A stretch of DNA of 64,000 bases from JAFGED01 sp964551295 (GTDB lineage Bacteria; Chloroflexota; Anaerolineae; B4-G1). The notes below the pieces were generated by a model that was given only the letters and a program-made list of their open reading frames with translations, ran no database searches and had not been told where the DNA came from. The DNA lies in the NCBI GenBank assembly GCA_964551295.1, contig CAZKDJ010000001.1:1-64000 (forward strand), in the 5' to 3' direction. Positions 33,139 to 42,918 of the stretch are shown one piece after another. Every line of letters begins with the position of its first letter. The first letter of the stretch is position 1. The position numbers and the translations under genes are program-made.

Positions 33139-35190
33139 TTACAGCTTAACCATCTTGGCGATAAAGGCCGCGTCGCCAATCCAACCATTCCACCAATCCA
33201 CCGCATACACACGGTGAACGACGCGCCCCCCTAGTGAAACTACATCCTCCCCCTGAATCGCAAAGGCCTCCACGCTAAGATACACCGGTGCCGTATCCAC
33301 GCGCACGAATGCATCCACAGCTGCAAAGACGGCTTGGTTCAACTGATTGTTGAACTCTGTCGGATGTGTGTTGGGATCGTAAGTGGCCAGGTAGCCGACG
33401 ACCAGCGCGCGCTTGCCATCTTGTGCCGTATCAAACAGCGTGATTACATCGCGATCCGATATACCCAACTGCGAGGCGACGGCGCTCTTGGCCATAGAGA
33501 GAGCCGTACCTTCATCGATGGGGTCACCCTGCGGGCCGGGAGGATTGTCAAAGCGGTACACCTCCAGGCATTGAGTGTACATCTCGTCGGCCACAAAATT
33601 ATCGGGGTCCAACTCGCGCGCCTTGTCAAAGAAGCTCAACGCCTCACCACACCGATCCTGCATCGCGTAGGCGACGCCCAGGCCAACCAGCGCCTCCACC
33701 AACTCTTCATCAATCTCTAAGGCCAGATTGAATTGCTGTTCTGCTTCGGAGTAGCGATCGAGCCGCAAATAGAAGTTACCCAGCGCCACATAAGGCTCCT
33801 CGCTTTCCGGCTCCAGTTCAACGGCCTTTAGGTATACCTCCTCAGCCTCCTCGTACTTTTCCTGCTCGGAGAGCGCATCCCCCAGATTCGTGTAATATAT
33901 ATACCTATCATCGTCTATATCTATGGCCGCTTGGAATCGAACCTCTGCATCCTCGTAACGCTCCTCTCCCATATAAGCCAGGCCCAGCCCAAACACGGGA
34001 AAAGAGTCGTAAGGAGCCATGGCAATCGCCTCCTGGAAACTCTCGATCGCGGCGGTGTACGCGTCCTGGCACAACTGGGCCAGCCCCATGTACGTGCGGG
34101 CAGACGCCGAGTATGGAGCCAGTTCGATCACCTTTTCGTATTCGCTCTCTGCATCCTCACAATCGCCCCGAGACCAGAGCACGCGCGCTCGGCCAAAATA
34201 TCCGCTCGGAGATTCGACGTCCCGGTCAATGGCCAAGTCAAAGCTCTCTTCGGCTTCATCATACACTTCCCGTTCAAGATATGTGTAGCCCCGGCAAAGA
34301 TATCCATCGGGCAACTCGGGCTCCAGATCGACGACCTGATCACAGAGATCGAGCGCCTTGTCGTACTCTTCTTCGGCGCGGTGAACGGCTGCCAAAGCTC
34401 CCAGGGCGGGGATAAAATCGGGATCATACTCCAACACTTCTTTAAGGAGACTTTCCTGTTCCTTATACCGTTCATCATCCTCCATCTCCTCATCCGCAAG
34501 CCCCACAAAGTGGCTTCGGTGGACCAAGGCAGGCACAAAATGAGGCTGTAAAAGTGCGCCGGCCTCTGCCGCCCCTTCGGCTTTCTCCCCCTCATTCATG
34601 GCAGCATACACATTCGACAGGACACGCTGGACATCGTACAGGTCAGGATCCTGTTTTGCGGCATACTCGGCTGTATCCTGCGCTTCCTCATACTGATTGG
34701 TATCCAAATACACCTCGGCCAGCATGGTAAGCACCAGGGGATCCTCCGGCGCCAGCTCGACGGCCTCTTCGGCCACCTCGAGCGCATCGTCAAACTCCAG
34801 ATTCCAATCCAGAGCGAACACCAGATAGGCCTGTATCGCCGCGTCATCGGGGGCCAGATCGACCGCCGTCCGCGCTTGGTCGATCGCCTCTTTGCGGGTC
34901 TGGGGCCGTTGCGCATACAGATATGCCAGATGAGCGTAAGCCAACGCGTCGTCAGGATGTAACTCGACAGCTTGTAGATACGCCTCCTCTGCCCCTTCCC
35001 AATCACTCTCCCACAGCAACTCATCTCCCTGGGCCACTAGGACGTCCGCCGGAATTGGCGTCGCCGTCGGCTCGGGAGTAGGCGTCGGCGTGTCGGTCGG
35101 GATCGGCGTCTGCGTTGGCTCTGGCGTCGGTGGACTGCACCCGACCAGCAACATCACCGCCACCACGAAAACCATCATGCACCGTTTCAT
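33139..35190 (-). CDS. TPR-repeat lipoprotein
   Basis: The 683-residue protein has a lipoprotein signal (MKRCMMVFVVAVMLLVGC, lipidated Cys 18), a Thr/Pro linker (about 20-45), then some fourteen TPR units with the usual ALGxLAxVHxAxxxYDKALxL pattern, strongly acidic overall. The last 150 residues are a different domain ending in VYAVDWWNGWIGDAAFIAKM. ATG at 35190 has AGGAGG upstream, and the longer frame covers a repeat, so this start is firm. It is probably a scaffold on the outer face of the membrane, close to the similar TPR protein encoded upstream. Confidence 0.8.
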   Translation of the reverse strand: MKRCMMVFVVAVMLLVGCSPPTPEPTQTPIPTDTPTPTPEPTATPIPADVLVAQGDELLWESDWEGAEEAYLQAVELHPDDALAYAHLAYLYAQRPQTRKEAIDQARTAVDLAPDDAAIQAYLVFALDWNLEFDDALEVAEEAVELAPEDPLVLTMLAEVYLDTNQYEEAQDTAEYAAKQDPDLYDVQRVLSNVYAAMNEGEKAEGAAEAGALLQPHFVPALVHRSHFVGLADEEMEDDERYKEQESLLKEVLEYDPDFIPALGALAAVHRAEEEYDKALDLCDQVVDLEPELPDGYLCRGYTYLEREVYDEAEESFDLAIDRDVESPSGYFGRARVLWSRGDCEDAESEYEKVIELAPYSASARTYMGLAQLCQDAYTAAIESFQEAIAMAPYDSFPVFGLGLAYMGEERYEDAEVRFQAAIDIDDDRYIYYTNLGDALSEQEKYEEAEEVYLKAVELEPESEEPYVALGNFYLRLDRYSEAEQQFNLALEIDEELVEALVGLGVAYAMQDRCGEALSFFDKARELDPDNFVADEMYTQCLEVYRFDNPPGPQGDPIDEGTALSMAKSAVASQLGISDRDVITLFDTAQDGKRALVVGYLATYDPNTHPTEFNNQLNQAVFAAVDAFVRVDTAPVYLSVEAFAIQGEDVVSLGGRVVHRVYAVDWWNGWIGDAAFIAKMVKL

Positions 35191-35221
35191 CACTCGTCCT
35201 CCTCTAGCAGATTTTACATAG

Positions 35222-35285
35222 AAACACAGAGCTTTTTTCACCCTCTGTGAATCTCTTCCCAATCTCTGCGAATCTCTGTGTTCCA
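35222..35285. repeat. Intergenic ctctgcgaatctctgtg repeat
   Basis: Two or three imperfect units of ctctg(t/c)gaatctct lie between the two TPR genes. A similar kind of sequence (ctctgcgatctttgcgtctcggcggt) occurs at 49256-49318. Confidence 0.6.
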
Positions 35286-35363
35286 AATAGGAGCAGACTG
35301 AACAGCTACATTCTAGATAGCTTCTCAACAGGCCCGAGGGCCAGTGTTCGAGAAGACACGGTC

Positions 35364-37943
35364 TCAGTCAAAGCCAAAGCTGGCGATGACGTCGTCAAAA
35401 ATCCTTTCGTTCTTTTCCACACCCTCGGTACGCGTCGTCGCCGTGAAAATGACAACGTGTCCGTCGATGAGCGCGTAAACCCGCACGACCGTCACCGGCA
35501 CGTCGCGCAGTCGGCTGTCGACGGCCGTCCAGGTAAAGACGCGGCGCATCGCCGCACGTCCATCTACGGTGATGGTCCTTTCGCTCACCAATTCATAATC
35601 CGGTAGATCGTCGACAGTGGGGCCATATAACCTGGCCAGCTTGGAGGGCGGCAGGGTAAAATCAACCTCAAAGATGGATAGAACCACATTGGCTCGATAG
35701 TCTTTATCCAACGGTCCGACGAGCAGGAGCGGCACTTCCTCCCCGGGATCCACGTACTGGCGCCACTCGGCGGGATAGGCGATAGAGAATCCGTGATAGG
35801 CATCGGACCACATGCGCATCCCATCCACCTCCGACGGAATGCGCCTCAAGTCGGCGATGCCACTCTCTGCCAGTTCCACGTCATCGACTTCACCGCTGAC
35901 CTCCAGGACAGACTCCAGGGCCACGATCGCATCGTCGTAGCGTTGCAGGGCGTCGAGAGCCTCGGCACGCAGAAGGTGTCCTTCCACCCAATCCGGGTCC
36001 AGGGCCAACGCACGCTCAAAGTCGTCCAGCGCCTCATTGGCGTCGCCGCCCTCCAGGTAGATGCGCCCCCGCGTAGCCCAGACCTCCTCATCGTCGGGAG
36101 CCAGCTCCACGGCACGGTCCGCATCCGCCATCGCTTCGCGCCACTCTCGCTCGTAGACGTAAACCAACGCCCGTGCCAGGTAAGCCTGAGCCAACTCGGG
36201 ATCCAACTCGATCGCCCGCTCGGCATCCGCCCGCGCGCGGGCGGGATCTTTTGACCAGAAATGGGCATTCGCGCGCGCGGCGTAAGCACGCGCCAACTCG
36301 GGATCAAGCTTGATCGCAGCGGTCAGATCAATCACTGCCTGGAAATAATTCTCCGCCTCCAGGTTGAATACTCCCACGATAAAGTGGGCGACCGGCAAGT
36401 CGTCGTCCAGATCGAGCGCGCGTTGCGCATCCCGCAACGCCAGAGGCATGTTGTCCAGCTCCAGATATGCCTCGGCGCGCAGAACGATCAAGTCAGCGTC
36501 AGCAGGCTTCAAAGCGATGGCGGCATCCAGGTCATCGACGGCATCCGCATAGTCGCCTTCGGCCATCGCAGCCAGGGCATGCCGCCTCAGACCATTCCAG
36601 TCGTCAAGGCGCGCTTGCAGCACCGTATCGTAGTCAATACGCGCCTCTGCCCACTGCTCCAGGTCAAAATACAGGTCGGCCCGACAGGCGTGGGCGTCGA
36701 CGAGCGTGGGGTCGAGTTCCAATGCACGATCCAGGTCGGCCAAGGCAGCGTCCGCGTCGCCCGTGGAAGCGGCCACCCGCCCGCGCAAAACGAGCGCCGG
36801 CACATGGTCGGGCAGCGATGCAAGCGCCGTCGCCAGGTCTGCCCTGGCGGCAGCGGCATCCCCATCGTGGAAATAGCCAGCCGCGCGGCCGACGTAGACG
36901 ATTCCTGCGTCGGGAGCCAGATCGACCGCCTTCTGATAGTCAAACTGCGCCTGGGGAACCTCGTCTCGCGCCAGGTGTACGTCACCGCGCAGTAAATAGC
37001 CCCAAATCCAATCGGGCGCTGCGGCCACGATCTGCTCCGCGTCCGAGAGAGCGGCCTCGGTATGGCCAGCGGCCAGATGTGTGCCCGCGCGCAAGTGAAG
37101 GGCTCGCGCGAGCGCCCGATCATCCGGCGCGTGCGAGACCGCCTGGTTCAACATACTCAGTCCCTTAGCCAGATTGCCGCCATCGGCAGTCACAGCCCCC
37201 ACCAAGGCCTGGGCCGATACCGATTCAGGGGCAAGCTCAAGGGCCGCCTCGGTATCGGCGCGGGCAGCAACGTCGTCGTGGGCCAGAAAGTAGACCCACC
37301 CGCGCCCGACAAAGGCATCCACCAGGGTGTCGTCGTTTTCAATGGCCTGGGTTAGATCGGCCAGGGCATCGGCATTTCGCCGGAAGTGCAAGTGAGCCAA
37401 CCCCCGGTAGAGGTAGGGCTCACCCGAATTCGGGGCTTGAGCGATGGCCGACTCATAGTCCGCCATGCTCGCCTCTCCATCGTTCATGTCCAGATGGACC
37501 GCACCCCGCAAGAGAAGTGCGTTCGTCTGCTCCGGATCGATCTCTAGTATGCGATTCAAGTCTTGGAGAGCGGCTTGCAAATCGCCCAGGTCACGGTAGG
37601 CTCGCGCGCGGACCATGAGGAGGGTCACGTCGTCGTGTTCCCGCATGAACGCGGGCCGCACCGCCAGAGCCTGATCAAAGGCCTCGATAGCATCCTCGTA
37701 ACGCCCCACAGATGAGGCAGCACGCCCCGTGGCCATATGGATCGCCGCCTGATTCCGCAGATAAAAGAACAGTCCCACGGCCCCCGCAATAACGGTCAAG
37801 CAGAAGGCGGCGACAATAAAGAGCACAACCGCCACCCCCTTTTTGCGCTTTGGCTTCCGCGGCAAAGATGGGGCGTCTTCTACAGGCGCTACCGGGCCCG
37901 CAGATTCGCCAGACTCCATAGATTCCACAGTTTCTTCAGACAT
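35364..37943 (-). CDS. Membrane TPR protein with C-terminal PsbP/DcrB-like domain
   Basis: The 859-residue protein has a short cytoplasmic Pro/Lys-rich head, one membrane helix (VAVVLFIVAAFCLTVIAGAVGLFFYL, about 38-63), then about eighteen TPR units to residue 700. The last 150 residues begin YHGFSIAYPAEWRQYVDPG and look like the PsbP/DcrB-type domain that also occurs near the N-terminus of the neighbouring solute-binding protein. Its start lies eight bases beyond the stop of that gene, with AGGAG upstream, so the two are in one operon. Confidence 0.78.
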   Translation of the reverse strand: MSEETVESMESGESAGPVAPVEDAPSLPRKPKRKKGVAVVLFIVAAFCLTVIAGAVGLFFYLRNQAAIHMATGRAASSVGRYEDAIEAFDQALAVRPAFMREHDDVTLLMVRARAYRDLGDLQAALQDLNRILEIDPEQTNALLLRGAVHLDMNDGEASMADYESAIAQAPNSGEPYLYRGLAHLHFRRNADALADLTQAIENDDTLVDAFVGRGWVYFLAHDDVAARADTEAALELAPESVSAQALVGAVTADGGNLAKGLSMLNQAVSHAPDDRALARALHLRAGTHLAAGHTEAALSDAEQIVAAAPDWIWGYLLRGDVHLARDEVPQAQFDYQKAVDLAPDAGIVYVGRAAGYFHDGDAAAARADLATALASLPDHVPALVLRGRVAASTGDADAALADLDRALELDPTLVDAHACRADLYFDLEQWAEARIDYDTVLQARLDDWNGLRRHALAAMAEGDYADAVDDLDAAIALKPADADLIVLRAEAYLELDNMPLALRDAQRALDLDDDLPVAHFIVGVFNLEAENYFQAVIDLTAAIKLDPELARAYAARANAHFWSKDPARARADAERAIELDPELAQAYLARALVYVYEREWREAMADADRAVELAPDDEEVWATRGRIYLEGGDANEALDDFERALALDPDWVEGHLLRAEALDALQRYDDAIVALESVLEVSGEVDDVELAESGIADLRRIPSEVDGMRMWSDAYHGFSIAYPAEWRQYVDPGEEVPLLLVGPLDKDYRANVVLSIFEVDFTLPPSKLARLYGPTVDDLPDYELVSERTITVDGRAAMRRVFTWTAVDSRLRDVPVTVVRVYALIDGHVVIFTATTRTEGVEKNERIFDDVIASFGFD

Positions 37944-37951
37944 AGCTACTC

Positions 37952-40063
37952 CTAGCGCTCTATCGTGACAAATGCTGGCCAGAGGACGGGGATGGGAGAG
38001 AGCCGATAGCCCCGGACGTAGGAACGAACCAGCACGTGCGCCACGGGATGGACGGTGGGCACGGCGGGCGCATCCTCCAGCAGCAGAGCCTCCGCCTCCT
38101 GGTAAAGGGCCAAACGCTCGCCGGGGTTCGACTCTGTGCGAGCTGTCTCGAGCAGATCGTCAACCTGGGAGTTGGCATAGCCCCCATAGTTCAAGGGCCC
38201 CATACTGTGGTAGTGCAAGTCGAGGGCGTTCTCCGGATCGGCATAGTCAGCACACCAAGAATAGACGAACAGATGCCCGTGAGCTTGAGCGATCACGTCC
38301 TCATATCCAGTTGGGTTCACGAGTTCCGTTTTGATAGAGACACCCAGATTTGCGGCCCACATGTCGGCCAGCGCCACGGCCAACGGATCGGGATCGCCTT
38401 CGCCGGGCGCGGTCAGGGTTAGCTCGGGCAACGATGCCCCAGCGGCGAGGTCTAGCGCGGCCTCGACGTCAAACGCGTCGTCCACCGGACGCGTCACAGC
38501 GCCCGGCATGCCGGGGGGCAAAAAGCCCGTCGCCGGAACAGCCGAGTCATTGAGCACGACCCGGGCCAGTTGCTCCCGGTCGACGGATAGTGCAAACGCC
38601 TGGCGAATCGCGGGATCGTCGAATGGCGCGCGGGTCGTATCGAACACGACGCGGTAGGTGCAGAACGTGTTGCCCTCGACCAGGTCCGCCGACAATGGGT
38701 CTGCCGGATCGAGAGCGCGCGTCATAAAGATCGGGGCCACCTCGGTGACATCCACCTGGCCGGCCTCGTAGGCCGGGAAACCGGAGCCGCTGGTGAGATA
38801 ATAGATCACGGCCAAGACCTGCGGCGGGGTCAGGTAATACGCCTCGTTACGCTTGAGGATGACCGCCTCCCCCTCGCGCCACCGATCGAGCACAAAGGGG
38901 CCGGTGCCATCCGGATGGCGCCACCAATCAGCGCCGCCATCGACGTTATCGGCCTGGGTGATGAAAGCGACGGGCTGGGCCAGCTTTGCCAAAAAGTAAG
39001 GCTTTGGACCATCGACGGTGACAACCAGGGTGCGCTCGTCGAGCACGCGCACGCCGTCGAGCTCGTCTGCCTCTCCGGCCAGCTTTTCCACCGCCCCCGC
39101 GATATCGCCCAGATAGAGCGCAGCCGTCGGTGAACCGATGGAGGGATCGGTAGCCCGCTCCCAGGCCGCCTTGATATCGGCGGCAGTCAACGCTCGACCG
39201 CTGTGAAACTCGACGTCGGAACGCAGATGGAAAGTGTACTCCGTCCCATCCTCATTCACGTCCCAACCCTCGGCCAAATCCGGCTCGACCTGCAGATCGG
39301 CGTTGAGGCGCACGAGGCCGCTGAACACGTGCCCCACGATGCCCGCCGGTCCCTCGCGCGTCAGCGCCGGGTCAAGGGTCGCAGGGTTATCAATCATCAG
39401 CACCAGCGCATTGGCGCGAGAAACACCGAACAACTCTGGCTCTTCCAAATGGAGCGTGCTGCAAATAGCCTGGATAGTTTGCTGCCGCGTCTCTAGCACC
39501 TCAGAGTGCGCAACCAGCACCAGAACGTACCCCTTTCCACCGGATAGGGTGACGTACCCTTTTGCCTGCAAAGCCTCCCCGTTCTCGTCCTCCCAGGCAA
39601 AGGCGACCTCCCACGCGGGCGTGCCATCGGACAAAGTCGCCGGTTCATCATCGATCAGCTCGACCTCTTCGGCCAAGCCCAACTCGGTCCCGATCCCCTG
39701 CGCAAAGTCGGCCAACTCTACACCCGCTTCTACCGCCCGCCCACCGGCCAGCAGACGCACCGGGTCGTTATCATCGCTGATGATGACGGCAGGGAGATTC
39801 CCGCCGATCTCTTCCTTCAACCAGTCGGCAGGGTAGAGAAACCAAAAACCCAGTTCAGGATTGCGGTAGTAGCCCACATCTGGGACCGGCGTCAACGTGG
39901 GAGCGGGCGGAAGCGTCGCCGTCGGCCGAGGCGTCGCCGTTGGCAGCGCCGTTGCCGTTGACCGGGGCGTTCTGGTCGCCAGCTCGGGCACGACGGGCGT
40001 ACAACCGACGAATACCAACATAGCCACTACCCACAACAGGCGGCATGGATGCGCATGTTTCAT
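37952..40063 (-). CDS. Family 5 solute-binding lipoprotein with N-terminal PsbP-like domain
   Basis: The 703-residue protein has a lipoprotein signal (Cys 21 in VFVGC), a Thr/Pro linker, then a domain of about 150 residues starting YYRNPELGFWFLYPADWL, followed by a full SBP_bac_5 (oligopeptide/dipeptide-type) domain: DNPATLDPALT, VFSGLVRLNADLQVEPDLAEGW, YTFHLRSDVEFHSGRALTAADIKAAWER, FVYSWCADYADPENALDLHYHS. Such domains bind peptides, nickel or oligosaccharides. No permease or ATPase gene of an ABC importer is in the window, so it may work with a remote transporter or as a sensor. The fusion is unusual for the family. Confidence 0.85.
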   Translation of the reverse strand: MKHAHPCRLLWVVAMLVFVGCTPVVPELATRTPRSTATALPTATPRPTATLPPAPTLTPVPDVGYYRNPELGFWFLYPADWLKEEIGGNLPAVIISDDNDPVRLLAGGRAVEAGVELADFAQGIGTELGLAEEVELIDDEPATLSDGTPAWEVAFAWEDENGEALQAKGYVTLSGGKGYVLVLVAHSEVLETRQQTIQAICSTLHLEEPELFGVSRANALVLMIDNPATLDPALTREGPAGIVGHVFSGLVRLNADLQVEPDLAEGWDVNEDGTEYTFHLRSDVEFHSGRALTAADIKAAWERATDPSIGSPTAALYLGDIAGAVEKLAGEADELDGVRVLDERTLVVTVDGPKPYFLAKLAQPVAFITQADNVDGGADWWRHPDGTGPFVLDRWREGEAVILKRNEAYYLTPPQVLAVIYYLTSGSGFPAYEAGQVDVTEVAPIFMTRALDPADPLSADLVEGNTFCTYRVVFDTTRAPFDDPAIRQAFALSVDREQLARVVLNDSAVPATGFLPPGMPGAVTRPVDDAFDVEAALDLAAGASLPELTLTAPGEGDPDPLAVALADMWAANLGVSIKTELVNPTGYEDVIAQAHGHLFVYSWCADYADPENALDLHYHSMGPLNYGGYANSQVDDLLETARTESNPGERLALYQEAEALLLEDAPAVPTVHPVAHVLVRSYVRGYRLSPIPVLWPAFVTIER

Positions 40064-40086
40064 ATCGCGTTATCCTCCTCAAAAGA

Positions 40087-41451
40087 TTAGGTACGTCGCA
40101 ACCGCCATACGGCTGCCATTACCAGGACGAGCAGGCCAAAAGCGCCCCCTGCCCAAACGATCCACAAGACAGCGGGCGGGCTCTCGCCAGGATCGGTGCG
40201 CGTCTCCGCCGTCTCTGCGGGCAAAGGCGTATCGTCGATCTCTGCCGCAGGCGCAGTCGTTGAGGCAGCAGTCGGCAACACTGCCAGCGCCAGCGTGGGA
40301 ATCGGCGTCGGCATGTCGAGATCACGCCCATCGAGCACCGGCACGGGCGCGCCAATCTTGGCGCGCCAGGCGTCTTCTAACCCATACGTGTCGAATCCAT
40401 ATACCTGTGTGAACGCTTCATCCGGCGTGACGCCCTCACGAAACGCCACCAACAGGTCCAACATCTTTTCTTGGCCGTAGGTATCGATGAGAAAGCAAAC
40501 CAGGCTGTAGCTCTGAGCGTAGGACAGCTTGGCGCGATCCCTGTGGACAGAAAAGGCGCTTTCGATCTGATGGATGGTAAGCAGGCGATCTTCCGCTATC
40601 GCCGCATCCAACTCGGCCATCAATTCGGCGTCCTCCTCCCCTTCTGCTGCCATGGCCAGCCCCTCGTTCAACCAAACAGGTAGATCGGCCAGGCAGTTGA
40701 ACGTGAAGCGCCGGATGACCAGATGGCCCAACTCGTGGCGCACTGTCAGCCGCCCGTAAGCGGCGCGCTCTTCATTGGCCACGACCATGACCGTATTATA
40801 CTCCGGGAAAGCGATCCCCCCGGCCCACTCCGGCGCGCCAGGAATGGACGCCCGCAAATCGCTCGACTCTTCGTACAAATAGATGACGATGGGTTCGTCC
40901 AGATACAACCCAGTGTCGGCGGCGAGTTGATCCAGCGCCTCGTGGCCTGCGTCCAGCATCTCTTGCACCAAAGGCCGCGAGCCGCGATACCAACGGACCT
41001 CAAGCTGGCGATCAGTCAACGCCTCCCAAACGAACCAGGCATCATCGAAGGAAACAGTCCGCGTTGGCGTGACGATCTCTTCACCACTCACCACCAGCCG
41101 CCAACGCCACCAGATCTCGGCTCCGGGAGGAATCACGCCGCTGGACGCGACCTCCCAGCGCCAGGCAACGTCCAGTTCAGGTCCCGGCTCAAAGTCAGGA
41201 GTAGCCACTGTCGCCACGTCGCCGCAGGCCAGGGCTTTGACCCCATACTCGATGTGTACGCTCTCGACCGCCTCAGCAGCCGTAGCAACTAGATGAAAAT
41301 CAACGGATTGGGGGAAATCGACCCAGGCATCATTCTGGTCGATTTGAACGCCATCAGAGATTGCTACAGCTTGAGAGGGCGTGGCGATCGCACAAAAGCT
41401 TAGCAGAAGAAAACCGACACAGAGTTTACCCGACCTAAGGCAGTTACCCAT
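40087..41451 (-). CDS. Gluzincin-type metallopeptidase (peptidase MA-like), secreted and C-terminally anchored
   Basis: The 454-residue protein has a signal peptide (GFLLLSFCAIATPSQAVA), a beta-rich N-terminal part, then the zinc site HELGH (residues 239-243) and WLNEGLA with the third ligand Glu about 20 residues later, the gluzincin arrangement of peptidase MA-like proteins. A Thr/Pro/Ala stalk and one membrane helix (VLWIVWAGGAFGLLVLVMAAVW) end in RLRRT, so it is anchored at the surface. Start at 41451 was chosen because the upstream ATG (41475) lies over the -10 box. First gene of the envelope operon running to 35364. Confidence 0.83.
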   Translation of the reverse strand: MGNCLRSGKLCVGFLLLSFCAIATPSQAVAISDGVQIDQNDAWVDFPQSVDFHLVATAAEAVESVHIEYGVKALACGDVATVATPDFEPGPELDVAWRWEVASSGVIPPGAEIWWRWRLVVSGEEIVTPTRTVSFDDAWFVWEALTDRQLEVRWYRGSRPLVQEMLDAGHEALDQLAADTGLYLDEPIVIYLYEESSDLRASIPGAPEWAGGIAFPEYNTVMVVANEERAAYGRLTVRHELGHLVIRRFTFNCLADLPVWLNEGLAMAAEGEEDAELMAELDAAIAEDRLLTIHQIESAFSVHRDRAKLSYAQSYSLVCFLIDTYGQEKMLDLLVAFREGVTPDEAFTQVYGFDTYGLEDAWRAKIGAPVPVLDGRDLDMPTPIPTLALAVLPTAASTTAPAAEIDDTPLPAETAETRTDPGESPPAVLWIVWAGGAFGLLVLVMAAVWRLRRT

Positions 41452-41465
41452 GATTAAGAGATCAA

Positions 41466-41494
41466 ATAATAACATAGGGTCGCCATAAATGCAA
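41466..41494 (-). promoter_or_regulatory. Promoter of the peptidase/solute-binding/TPR operon
   Basis: Minus-strand TTGCAT (41489-41494), 17-base spacer, extended -10 TGT-TATTAT (41466-41471). ATG follows 14 bases later. Confidence 0.7.
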
Positions 41495-41535
41495 CTTGCC
41501 GATTCTCACTTTCCGTTTGCCCCCTAACCACCCAC

Positions 41536-41570
41536 AAGAAAAAGCCCCGTCACCGTGATGGCGGCAGGGC
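41536..41570 (-). terminator. Terminator at the end of the uronate cluster
   Basis: Minus-strand GCCCTGCCGCC and GGTGACGGGGC form an imperfect stem followed by TTTTTC, about 30 bases past the stop of the phosphofructokinase gene. It separates the uronate cluster from the envelope operon. Confidence 0.65.
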
Positions 41571-41598
41571 AGATTCCGTTACAAAAAAGGCTCACCCA

Positions 41599-42906
41599 TT
41601 ACCCACGATACGCTTGCGGCACATATTTGTCCAGTTTTTGCTCTGCAAAGATCGGCTCGAAGCGCGTAAACCGCTGCAAGCCGCTCACCAGGGGCACGCT
41701 GGGCCAGTCCTCTCCGATGAGGGGGCGGGCGTAGCGCACGAAATCGTCGGTGACGTCGGTGCGCGAGGGAGCGATCCATTCCTCGGGGAACGCGCGCTCC
41801 GAGTTGGCCACCAGGCCCAACTCCACCTTGTCGTAGCGCACGCGGTAGATGTGGCCCGGCTCGCGCAGAATGGTGGCCATGTAGCCTGATCCTTCCTCCG
41901 CCGCGATAAAGGCCGCCTTCTGCCCCACCTTGTACGCCTCGTCGATGTCGATCGTCGAGGCATAGATGGCGGTGTCGCGCTGGTCGGTGCCGGGCACGTT
42001 GGCCCGCGCCGAACCGGCGGCCGCCAGCCCGACGTGGTTCAGGTAGTTGATCACCGCCTGGGCCACCGTCGTCTGGCTGGCGCCGAACTCGGTGTGGCCG
42101 AAGGAATCCTTCCGTGCGCCGATGTCGCCCACGTCAAACCCCTCGCTGACGACGACGACGGCCCGTCCCCGCTGGCGCAGCAGGTCGTTGACCCGATCGG
42201 CCATCTCCTCCATCGTCACGCCCGATTCCTTCATCAGGATCAACAGCGGCATCTCGCGCTGGGGATCGGCCAGGCGGGCGGCGGCGGGGATAAAGCCAAT
42301 CTTGCGGCCCATGGCCTGTAGCACCAGCACCGGGTCGGAGGGACACGCACCGGCGTTCTCCTGGTTCGCGTTCTGCACAATGTAGGCCCAATAGCGGGCC
42401 ACGCTGCCATAACCGGGCGTGTGGTCGATCAGCTCGAACACGCCTCCGGCCGCCAGGGCGCCGCCGACGTCGTTGTCGATTGTCTTGGGCACGCCAGTGG
42501 CGACCAGGTCCAACCCACGCTCGTGGGCCAACTGGGCCACCTTATGGGCCGTATCCATCGAGTCGTTGCCGCCGTTGTAGAAAAAATAGCCCACGTCGTG
42601 CGCCTTCAAGACCTCGATGACGCGCTCGAAATCCTCCTGCTGATGGCCCTTGAGCTTGTAGCGGCAGGTACCAATGGCGCCCGCCGCCGGGGTTGTGCGC
42701 AGCAGCGCGATCTCTTCGGGGTCCTGCGCCGAGAGGTCCAGCAACTCCTCCTTGAGCACCCCCTCGATGCCGTGGAATCCGGCGAAGATAGTGCCAAACG
42801 TCTCGGGCATCGCCAGGCAGGTCTCGGCCACGCCCTGCAGCGAGCTGTTGATCACGGGTGAAGGTCCGCCCGATTGAGCGACGACCACGTTTTTCGGTTT
42901 TGCCAT
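41599..42906 (-). CDS. Pyrophosphate-type 6-phosphofructokinase
   Basis: Phosphorylates fructose 6-phosphate (or sedoheptulose 7-phosphate in some members). The 435-residue protein has QSGGPSPVINSS, then NGGNDSMDT in place of the ATP-type GGDGS and VPKTIDND with lysine in place of the ATP-type glycine; both changes mark pyrophosphate-dependent enzymes. Length fits PPi-PFK. Good AGGAGG site. As last gene of the cluster it could pass pentose-phosphate-derived sugar phosphates into glycolysis, consistent with the 6-phosphogluconate dehydrogenase two genes upstream. Confidence 0.87.
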   Translation of the reverse strand: MAKPKNVVVAQSGGPSPVINSSLQGVAETCLAMPETFGTIFAGFHGIEGVLKEELLDLSAQDPEEIALLRTTPAAGAIGTCRYKLKGHQQEDFERVIEVLKAHDVGYFFYNGGNDSMDTAHKVAQLAHERGLDLVATGVPKTIDNDVGGALAAGGVFELIDHTPGYGSVARYWAYIVQNANQENAGACPSDPVLVLQAMGRKIGFIPAAARLADPQREMPLLILMKESGVTMEEMADRVNDLLRQRGRAVVVVSEGFDVGDIGARKDSFGHTEFGASQTTVAQAVINYLNHVGLAAAGSARANVPGTDQRDTAIYASTIDIDEAYKVGQKAAFIAAEEGSGYMATILREPGHIYRVRYDKVELGLVANSERAFPEEWIAPSRTDVTDDFVRYARPLIGEDWPSVPLVSGLQRFTRFEPIFAEQKLDKYVPQAYRG

Positions 42907-42918
42907 AGTGTTTCCTCC

